A stretch of DNA of 6,032 nt from Oscillospiraceae bacterium (GTDB lineage: Bacteria; Bacillota; Clostridia; Oscillospirales; Oscillospiraceae): assembly GCA_031261245.1 (NCBI GenBank), contig JAISKU010000201.1, forward strand, positions 1-6,032, in the 5' to 3' direction. The stretch's first letter is position 1. Every line of letters starts with the position of its first letter. Shown piece after piece: positions 1 through 4,533 of the stretch. The translations under genes were made by a program, and so were the position numbers. The notes beneath the pieces are model-generated. The model ran no database searches. It saw only the letters and a program-made list of their open reading frames with translations, and was not told the DNA's origin.

Positions 1-162
1 CAGTACAACGTCGTTGACACCGACACGCTGCGCAAGGCGCAGACGAAGCCGACGGAATACCGCGACCTCGTGGTGCGTATCGCGGGCTACTCCGCGTACT
101 TCATCGAGCTGGGGCAGGATCAGCAGAACGACATCATCGCGAGAAACGAGAACAGGATATAG
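1..162 (+). CDS. Glycyl radical enzyme, C-terminal fragment (5' end outside window)
   Basis: Frame 1 is open from the left edge to TAG at 160-162 and gives the last 53 residues of a protein. They contain the glycyl radical loop RIAGYSAYF, followed by ELGQDQQNDIIARNE, the typical end of pyruvate formate-lyase/diol dehydratase-type glycyl radical enzymes. The radical-bearing glycine is fragment residue 29 (codon 85-87). In this family an activating radical-SAM enzyme abstracts a hydrogen from this glycine, and the radical then starts C-C, C-N, C-O or C-S bond cleavage under anoxia. The GYSA form suits the non-PFL branch (dehydratases, choline lyase, hydroxyproline dehydratase, sulfite lyases), but the substrate cannot be assigned because the active-site Cys and Glu lie upstream. 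No activase gene follows before the terminator. The enzyme appears to be in a separate transcription unit from the downstream operon. Confidence 0.9.
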   Translation, partial: QYNVVDTDTLRKAQTKPTEYRDLVVRIAGYSAYFIELGQDQQNDIIARNENRI

Positions 163-175
163 GCGGCTTAACGCG

Positions 176-216
176 ACGAAAAGCTCACCCGAGAGGGTGA
201 GCTTTTCGTGTTTTTT
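176..216 (+). terminator. Rho-independent terminator after the glycyl radical enzyme gene
   Basis: A perfect 15-bp stem pairs 176-190 with 195-209. It is closed by a GAGA tetraloop (191-194, GNRA type) and followed by a T-rich tract ending in six T's (211-216). The hairpin begins 13 bases after the TAG stop. The upper stem is GC-rich (CTCACCC/GGGTGAG) and the base is AT-rich. It should insulate the glycyl radical enzyme transcript from the operon that starts near 295. The upstream strand has only a run of four A's, so strong bidirectional action is not obvious. Confidence 0.93.
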
Positions 217-258
217 CAGTTTGCGTGCGCAGGAAATCTAAAAAAAACAGAAATGCGC

Positions 259-289
259 TTGACATTAGTATTATCCCAAGGTTTATAAT
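259..289 (+). promoter_or_regulatory. Sigma-70/sigma-A type promoter of the six-gene operon
   Basis: A perfect -35 box TTGACA lies at 259-264 and a perfect -10 box TATAAT at 284-289. The spacer is 19 bases, two longer than ideal. The stretch is AT-rich in a GC-rich window and lies between the terminator and the first ribosome binding site. The expected transcription start is about 295-297, leaving a leader of roughly 45 bases. It is the only convincing promoter seen before the operon. The long spacer would be consistent with moderate strength or dependence on a regulator, which is an inference. Confidence 0.8.
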
Positions 290-295
290 TGTAAA
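282..295. promoter_or_regulatory. Imperfect dyad over the -10 box, possible operator
   Basis: TTTATAATTGTAAA is a 14-base near-palindrome: TTTA and TAAA arms around a central AATT, with one mismatched pair (286/291). It covers the whole -10 box and reaches the expected start site, where a bound repressor would block RNA polymerase. It does not match consensus sites I know for Rex, FNR or CcpA. AT-rich promoters often contain such symmetry by chance, and no regulator gene is in the window. Confidence 0.25.
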
Positions 296-327
296 TCAAG
301 GAAAGACTAACCCAATTTTTATTATTT

Positions 328-333
328 AGGAGG
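328..333 (+). promoter_or_regulatory. Ribosome binding site of the cyclase-family gene
   Basis: AGGAGG, a full match to the anti-Shine-Dalgarno core, ends 8 bases before the ATG at 342. It fixes the start at 342 rather than the in-frame ATG at 351 and suggests efficient initiation of the first gene in the operon. Confidence 0.9.
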
Positions 334-341
334 AAAATATC

Positions 342-1244
342 ATGGCGTACATGCCGCTCGACAAATCCAAGTTCTACCTCGATAAGTCCAAGATGACGAA
401 GATCTACGACCTCTCCAATCCGTGGGGCGTAGACACCCCCCTGTGGCCGTTCCCCGGCGCGCGCAGCGACCTCGCGTTCCCGCGCGGGCAGTACCTCGGC
501 CGCTTCCACAAGCGCACGATGACCTACACGGGCACCCTGCACGCCGGCACGCACATGGACGCGCCGAACCACGTCCTCCACGAGGAGGAGGTTGACCGCG
601 AACGCTACGGCTACACGTTCGCCGAGATCCCGCTTGAGCACTGCATCGGCTCTGGCGTCGTGCTTGACATGACGCACCTGTACAGGGAGTTCAACGAGAA
701 GTGGGACGCCGCCGGCGGCGACCCGGCGAAGTTCGGCAACATCTGGGTCGAGCTGAAGCCCGAGGACTTTGAAAAGGCCGCGAAGAAGGACGGTCTGGAG
801 ATTCGCGAGAACGACTGGGTGGTCGTGAACACGGGCTTCCAGCACTTCTGGCGCAAGAACAACGACAAGTACTACAACTACTATCCCGGCATGGGCCCCG
901 AGGTCGCAAAGTGGCTCATCTTCGACAAGCACATCAAGGGCATCTCCGGCACGTGGGGCGCAACGGACGCGCCGCTGTGGCACTATCCGCTCAAGGAGCA
1001 GATGCCGTGGCTCGACACAGCGTACAAAGAGGCGACGGGCACCGACGCCGCCGACAAGTTCCACGACTATGAGCCGTGTCACCGTCTGTTCATGCAGCAC
1101 GGCGTCGCCACCGTCGAGAACGCGGGCGGCAACATCGACGAGGCCACCGGCAAGCGTCTGACGATCGCCGCGTTCCCGTTCCGCTGCGAGATGGCGGACG
1201 GCGGCTTTGTCCGTCTCGTCGCGTGGGAAGAGGGCAAGTTCTAA
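342..1244 (+). CDS. Cyclase-family metal-dependent hydrolase (kynurenine formamidase-like fold)
   Basis: This 300-residue cytoplasmic protein has no signal peptide and carries the cyclase-family (PF04199) signature HxGTHxDxPxH at H67, H71, D73 and H77. In bacterial kynurenine formamidase KynB these residues bind a two-metal centre. A C-terminal pair H247 and E259, 12 residues apart, matches the spacing of KynB His160/Glu172, so the metal site looks intact. Members hydrolyse amide, ester or lactone bonds (N-formylkynurenine, isatin). At 300 residues it is clearly longer than KynB (about 210), with extra sequence between the two motifs, including an aromatic region around residues 170-225 (DKYYNYYPG, GTWGATDAPLWHY), so kynurenine is an unlikely substrate. 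It is the first gene of the operon, with the dehydrogenase starting 3 bases after its stop. I infer that it makes the free hydroxy acid used by the next enzymes. The substrate is unknown. Confidence 0.88.
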   Translation: MAYMPLDKSKFYLDKSKMTKIYDLSNPWGVDTPLWPFPGARSDLAFPRGQYLGRFHKRTMTYTGTLHAGTHMDAPNHVLHEEEVDRERYGYTFAEIPLEHCIGSGVVLDMTHLYREFNEKWDAAGGDPAKFGNIWVELKPEDFEKAAKKDGLEIRENDWVVVNTGFQHFWRKNNDKYYNYYPGMGPEVAKWLIFDKHIKGISGTWGATDAPLWHYPLKEQMPWLDTAYKEATGTDAADKFHDYEPCHRLFMQHGVATVENAGGNIDEATGKRLTIAAFPFRCEMADGGFVRLVAWEEGKF

Positions 1245-1247
1245 ACG

Positions 1248-2210
1248 ATGAAAACACTTTCCGATATCAAGAAAATCGCCGTTCTGGGCGCCGGGACCAT
1301 GGGTCCCGGCATCGCCCAGATGTTCGCCATCGGCGGCTATCCCGTGACGATGTGGACACGCAGCGAGGAGACGCGCGAAAAGGCCAAGGCGACGCTGTAC
1401 AAATCGCTTCAGACGTTCGTCGAGGAGGAGCTGCTCGACGCGTCCAAGCTCGAGGAGACGTTCGCGCGCGTGTCGTTCGCCCTCACGGTCGAGGAGGCGA
1501 TTGACGGCGCGGACTTCATTCAGGAGACGATAGTCGAGAACAAGGACGCGAAGCTCGACCTGTACGCGAAGATCGACGCCGCCGCCTCGCGCGAGTGCAT
1601 CATCGCCTCGAACACCTCGGGGCTCAACGTGTTCGCGCTGATTCCCGAGGGTCGGCTGAATCAGGCGGTCATCGCGCACTGGTACGCGCCGCCGCAGCTT
1701 ATTCCTCTGGTTGAAGTCGTAAAAAGCGAGCAGGCTCCGCAAGAGTTTGCGGATATAACCGTACAACTTCTCGAAAAATGCGGCAAGACCGCGGTGCTGA
1801 TGAAGAAATTCATTCAGGGGTACATCGCGAACCGTATGCAGATGGTGCTGAACACTGAGCTGTTCTATCTGCTCGACAACGGCTACTGCACGCCCGAGGA
1901 CATCGACAAGGCCGTCAAGGCGAGCTTTATCCCACGCGCGGTCGTGCTCGGCCTGTGCAAGCGCGCCGACTTCGGCGGGCTCGACATGACGGCGAACAAC
2001 TACAAGAACAAGAGCTACACGCCGCCGGAGCCCGTGGATATGCCGAAAACGCTCGCGGAGCACGTGGACGCGGGCGAGCTCGGATTGAAAACCGGCAAGG
2101 GCTTCTACGACTACACGGGAATCGACAAGCAGGAGCTTCTGGCAAAGCGCGACAAGCAGCTTTTTGAGGTGTTCAAGCTCGCGAATAAATTTTTGAGCGA
2201 CCCGGTATAA
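1248..2210 (+). CDS. 3-hydroxyacyl-CoA dehydrogenase-family enzyme, probably acting on a free 3-hydroxy acid
   Basis: This 320-residue protein has an N-terminal Rossmann domain with GAGTMG (G14, G16, G19) and a C-terminal helical domain ending in GLKTGKGFYDY. Residues aligning with the human HADH active site are all present: S124 in SNTSG (Ser137), H144 (His158), E156 in LVEVV (Glu170) and N195 in YIANR (Asn208). It should oxidise a 3-hydroxy group to a 3-keto group. The segment after the catalytic His is WYAPPQLIP rather than the usual HFFNP-type sequence of acyl-CoA enzymes. The single-domain length is close to L-carnitine dehydrogenase and lambda-crystallin/gulonate dehydrogenase relatives, which act on free acids. 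The cofactor loop after strand 2 reads WTRS, without the usual Asp, which hints at NADP(H). The ATG is 3 bases after the previous stop. The nearest purine-rich site, AAGAGGG (1228-1234), lies 13 bases upstream, so translation may be coupled. The adjacent BKACE gene supports a free 3-keto acid as product. Confidence 0.88.
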   Translation: MKTLSDIKKIAVLGAGTMGPGIAQMFAIGGYPVTMWTRSEETREKAKATLYKSLQTFVEEELLDASKLEETFARVSFALTVEEAIDGADFIQETIVENKDAKLDLYAKIDAAASRECIIASNTSGLNVFALIPEGRLNQAVIAHWYAPPQLIPLVEVVKSEQAPQEFADITVQLLEKCGKTAVLMKKFIQGYIANRMQMVLNTELFYLLDNGYCTPEDIDKAVKASFIPRAVVLGLCKRADFGGLDMTANNYKNKSYTPPEPVDMPKTLAEHVDAGELGLKTGKGFYDYTGIDKQELLAKRDKQLFEVFKLANKFLSDPV

Positions 2211-2228
2211 TTTGTATCCCCATAGGAT

Positions 2229-2234
2229 AAGGAG
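2229..2234 (+). promoter_or_regulatory. Ribosome binding site of the BKACE gene
   Basis: AAGGAG ends 6 bases before the ATG at 2241, in the 30-base gap after the dehydrogenase stop. It supports this start and independent initiation on the BKACE gene. Confidence 0.85.
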
Positions 2235-2240
2235 AAAACA

Positions 2241-3155
2241 ATGTCAAAGACAAATAAGGTAATCATTCAGGTGTGTCTGTGCGGCGCGGGGACGAAAAAG
2301 GACAAGGCGCCGACAGTTCCGTACACCGCAGACGAGCTCGCGGAGCAGATCGTCGCCTGCGCGAAGGCCGGCGCGTCGATAGCGCACATCCACGTGCGCG
2401 AGGACAAGGAGGTAAACGGCAAGCTCGAGATCGGCTACAAGTCGATGAGCCTGCAAAAGTTCACGGAGGCCGTCGAAAAGACGCGCGAGGCGGCAAAAAA
2501 GGCGGGCGTGGACATTCTCATCAACCTCACCACCTCCGGCGGCGAGTATCAGGACGAGAAGCGCATCGCGCACCTCGCGGCACTGCTGCCCGAGATGTGC
2601 TCGTTCGACCCCAACTCGATAAACTGGGACAACAGCTACATCTTTGAGAATTCGCCGCGCTTCCTCAACTATCTCGGAGCCGAGGTGGTCAGAACGGATG
2701 TGAAGCCGGAGTTTGAGGTGTTCGACACGGGTCATATCGACTCCGTTGCGTACTACGTGAAGAAGCACAACATTCCGGAGCCGGCGCACATTCAGTTCAT
2801 CATGGGCGTGGGCGGCTCAATGCCCGCGACGACCGAAAACCTCGCGTTTCTCGCCGGGAAGCTGCCCGCGGGCGCGACGTGGAGCGTGTCGGGAATCGGC
2901 CGCGCGCACATGCCGATGATGCTCGCCGGACTCGCGCTCGGCTGCGACGGTCTGCGCGTCGGACTTGAGGACAACATCTACTACTCGCGCGGCGTAATCG
3001 CGACGAACGTACAGCTCGTGGAGCGCGCCGTGGAGCTGTCCAAGCTCGCGGGACGCGAGATCGCCACGGCGGAGGACGCGCGCGAGATACTCGGAATCAC
3101 ACGCCACACACTGCGCGACGAGACGACACACCCCGCAACATGGAAGCCTGAATAG
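2241..3155 (+). CDS. Beta-keto acid cleavage enzyme (BKACE, DUF849; Kce-like)
   Basis: This 304-residue protein has the usual length for a TIM-barrel, zinc-dependent BKACE. The family catalyses beta-keto acid + acetyl-CoA giving acetoacetate + acyl-CoA. The metal ligands are visible: H49 and H51 in HIHVR, and E243 in RVGLEDN. By alignment with the lysine-fermentation enzyme Kce, R239 matches Arg226 (contacts the keto-acid carboxylate), D244 matches Asp231 and T98 in TTSGG takes the place of Ser82. PEFEVFD (156-162) and WSVSGIGR (214-221) are further family blocks. The N-terminal region, where Kce uses Glu14 for the substrate amino group, reads CGAGTKK here with no acidic residue, so 3-keto-5-aminohexanoate is an unlikely substrate. 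The residue after HIHVR is Glu instead of the usual Asp. The gene lies between a 3-hydroxy-acid dehydrogenase and a CoA-transferase, which would supply its keto acid and consume its acetoacetate. The family call is firm; the substrate is open. Confidence 0.93.
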   Translation: MSKTNKVIIQVCLCGAGTKKDKAPTVPYTADELAEQIVACAKAGASIAHIHVREDKEVNGKLEIGYKSMSLQKFTEAVEKTREAAKKAGVDILINLTTSGGEYQDEKRIAHLAALLPEMCSFDPNSINWDNSYIFENSPRFLNYLGAEVVRTDVKPEFEVFDTGHIDSVAYYVKKHNIPEPAHIQFIMGVGGSMPATTENLAFLAGKLPAGATWSVSGIGRAHMPMMLAGLALGCDGLRVGLEDNIYYSRGVIATNVQLVERAVELSKLAGREIATAEDAREILGITRHTLRDETTHPATWKPE

Positions 3156-3158
3156 GAG
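3153..3158 (+). promoter_or_regulatory. Ribosome binding site overlapping the BKACE stop codon
   Basis: TAGGAG contains the BKACE stop codon TAG (3153-3155) and serves as the Shine-Dalgarno site for the ATG at 3164, with 5 bases of spacing. A ribosome terminating on BKACE sits on this site, so translation of the two genes is probably coupled. Confidence 0.8.
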
Positions 3159-3163
3159 AAAAC

Positions 3164-3829
3164 ATGGCAAAATCGAAAATTGTCCCGCTTGAAAAAGCAA
3201 TGGAAAAAATTATCGACGGCCTGACAATCATGATACCCGGCTTTGTCAACAGCGGTGTGCCCGAGGCGCTTATCAAGGGCATGGTTGACAAGGACGTCAA
3301 GGATATCAGAATCATCTCCAACAACACGAGCATAAAGGGGCGCGGAATCGGACTTCTCGTCCACGACCGCCGCATACGGCACATCACCTGCTCTCACATC
3401 GGCTCGAACACCGAGACGGTGGAGCAGGTCGTGGCGGGAGAGCTCGACGTGACGTTCGTGCCGCAGGGCACGCTCTGCGAGCGCGTGCGCGCGGGCGGCG
3501 CGGGCATCGGCGGGATTCTGACCCCGACGGGCCTGGGCACGCCGATCGCCGAGGGCAAGGACATAATCACCGTGGACGGCCGGCAGTATCTGCTCGAAAA
3601 GCCGCTACGGGGCGACGTCGCGCTGATTCACGCGTGGAAGGCCGACAAAATGGGCAACGTGGTCTACCACCGCACGGCGCGCAACTTCAACCAGATATGG
3701 GCCACGGCCGCGGACTGGGTAATCGTCGAGGCTGAGGAGATCGTCGAGGTCGGCGAGCTCGACCCCGACCTGATAATGACGCCCGGCGCGCTCGTCGATC
3801 AGATTGTTGACCTCGGAGGTGTGGAATAA
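3164..3829 (+). CDS. atoD: Class I CoA-transferase, alpha subunit (AtoD/CtfA type)
   Basis: This 221-residue protein is the normal length for the A subunit of acetate/acetoacetate-type CoA-transferases. Family blocks appear in order: GFVNSGVP (26-33), the ISNN segment near 51-54, SHIGSN (77-82), PQGTLCERVRAGGAG (100-114), LTPTGLGT (119-126), then YLLEKPLRGDVALIHA, the ADKMGN and ARNFN blocks and a C-terminal TPGALVDQIV. The A subunit helps form the CoA site, and the catalytic Glu is on the B subunit encoded next. The complex moves CoA between acyl-CoA and a free acid, here most simply onto the acetoacetate released by BKACE. It starts 8 bases after BKACE and overlaps the B-subunit gene by one base. 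The gene symbol reflects family resemblance; a butyrate, acetate or pathway-specific acyl-CoA donor is equally possible. Confidence 0.9.
   Translation: MAKSKIVPLEKAMEKIIDGLTIMIPGFVNSGVPEALIKGMVDKDVKDIRIISNNTSIKGRGIGLLVHDRRIRHITCSHIGSNTETVEQVVAGELDVTFVPQGTLCERVRAGGAGIGGILTPTGLGTPIAEGKDIITVDGRQYLLEKPLRGDVALIHAWKADKMGNVVYHRTARNFNQIWATAADWVIVEAEEIVEVGELDPDLIMTPGALVDQIVDLGGVE
3815..3820 (+). promoter_or_regulatory. Ribosome binding site for the CoA-transferase beta subunit, inside the alpha gene
   Basis: GGAGGT within the last codons of the alpha subunit ends 8 bases before the ATG at 3829. Together with the TAATG stop/start overlap it indicates coupled, near equimolar synthesis of the two subunits. 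Confidence 0.85.
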
Positions 3830-4503
3830 TGTCCGAAACACAAAATATCTCGGGGCGCGACCTGATCGCCTACAGAACCGCGCGCTTTTTTGAGGACGGC
3901 GACCTCGTGAACCTCGGAATCGGTATGCCGACGAAGTGCCTCGACTTCCTGCCCGAGGGAATCGACGTGTGGATCGACACGGAGAACGGCGCGATAGGCC
4001 TCGCGGGGCCTCCCGCCGAGGATGAGTGGACTGATCCCGACGTCGTGGACGCCGCCGGAAACGTCTCAAAGCTGCGCGTGGGCGGCTGCTGCTTCGACAG
4101 CTTCACGTCGTTCGGCTACATTCGCGGCGGACACGTCGCGGCGACGGTGCTCGGCGCGTACGAGGTCGATCAGGAGGGCAATCTCGCCAACTGGATGGTG
4201 CCCGGTAAGACGGCCGCCGGCATGGGCGGCGCGATGGACCTCGTTGCGGGCGCGAAAAAGGTGCTCATCATGACGGAGCACTGCGACAAGAAGGGCAACC
4301 CGAAAATTCTGAAGAAATGCACGCTTCCCCTCACCGCTGCAAACGAGGTGGACTACATCATCACGGAGCTGTGCGTCTTACACAAGACCACCGCGGGGCT
4401 CGTGCTCGAGGAGCTCGCGCCCGGCGTGACGAAGGAGGAGGTCATCTCCAAGACAGGCGCGGAGCTGATAATCCCCCCGGAGGAGATCGGGAGCATGATA
4501 TAG
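3829..4503 (+). CDS. atoA: Class I CoA-transferase, beta subunit (AtoA/CtfB type)
   Basis: This 224-residue protein is the catalytic partner of the preceding subunit. NLGIGMPT (28-35) is the glycine-rich loop. TENG (51-54) holds the expected catalytic glutamate, E52, which forms the glutamyl-CoA thioester in family I enzymes. GGHVAATVLGAYEVD, GNLANWMVPGK, GMGGAMDLVAGAKKV and PKILKKCTLPLTA are near-standard AtoA/CtfB blocks, so the subunit looks intact. ATG 3829 shares a base with the alpha-subunit stop (TAATG). In the operon it most likely converts acetoacetate to acetoacetyl-CoA. If the donor is the acyl-CoA made by BKACE, the pathway would release a free acid and recycle CoA, but this is inference. 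Substrate range cannot be told from sequence. Confidence 0.92.
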   Translation: MSETQNISGRDLIAYRTARFFEDGDLVNLGIGMPTKCLDFLPEGIDVWIDTENGAIGLAGPPAEDEWTDPDVVDAAGNVSKLRVGGCCFDSFTSFGYIRGGHVAATVLGAYEVDQEGNLANWMVPGKTAAGMGGAMDLVAGAKKVLIMTEHCDKKGNPKILKKCTLPLTAANEVDYIITELCVLHKTTAGLVLEELAPGVTKEEVISKTGAELIIPPEEIGSMI

Positions 4504-4521
4504 CGGCAATTAAACGCAAGA

Positions 4522-4528
4522 GAGGGAG
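4522..4528 (+). promoter_or_regulatory. Ribosome binding site that decides the GTG start of the symporter
   Basis: GAGGGAG ends 5 bases before a GTG at 4534. The first in-frame ATG (4600) would remove the first membrane helix and has no comparable site, so GTG is the better start. Confidence 0.75.
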
Positions 4529-4533
4529 ATAGT

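Noticed and set aside
14..241. A plus-strand frame starting inside the glycyl radical enzyme and reading through the terminator
   Set aside because: It is out of frame with the conserved glycyl radical motif, is Arg/Ser/Thr-rich and crosses a perfect terminator hairpin.
265..310. Short inverted repeat TTAGT/ACTAA flanking the promoter
   Set aside because: The arms are only 5 bases and 36 bases apart in an AT-rich stretch, so this is expected by chance.
1695..1795. A slightly AT-richer stretch inside the dehydrogenase gene (codons such as CTT, ATT, CCT, GTA, AAA)
   Set aside because: The frame, motifs and alignment run through it without a break, and the stretch is too short to argue for recombination or transfer.
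216..2063. A 615-codon open frame on the minus strand across the cyclase and dehydrogenase genes
   Set aside because: It lies antisense to two well-supported genes, has an Arg/Val/Leu/His-rich composition typical of the reverse frame of GC-rich coding DNA, and shows no recognisable domain. Its upstream end would also include the AT-rich promoter region. It is a codon-bias shadow.
1248..3155. Assignment as carnitine dehydrogenase plus dehydrocarnitine cleavage enzyme
   Set aside because: The family pair fits, but no betainyl-CoA thioesterase or typical carnitine/betaine transporter is seen, and the motif after the catalytic His differs. It remains an alternative, not a supported call.
1248..4503. 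Assignment to the lysine fermentation pathway (kdd, kce, kal)
   Set aside because: The dehydrogenase is of the 3-hydroxyacyl-CoA dehydrogenase family and not 3,5-diaminohexanoate dehydrogenase. No ammonia lyase or aminomutase is present, and the BKACE lacks the Kce amine-binding glutamate.
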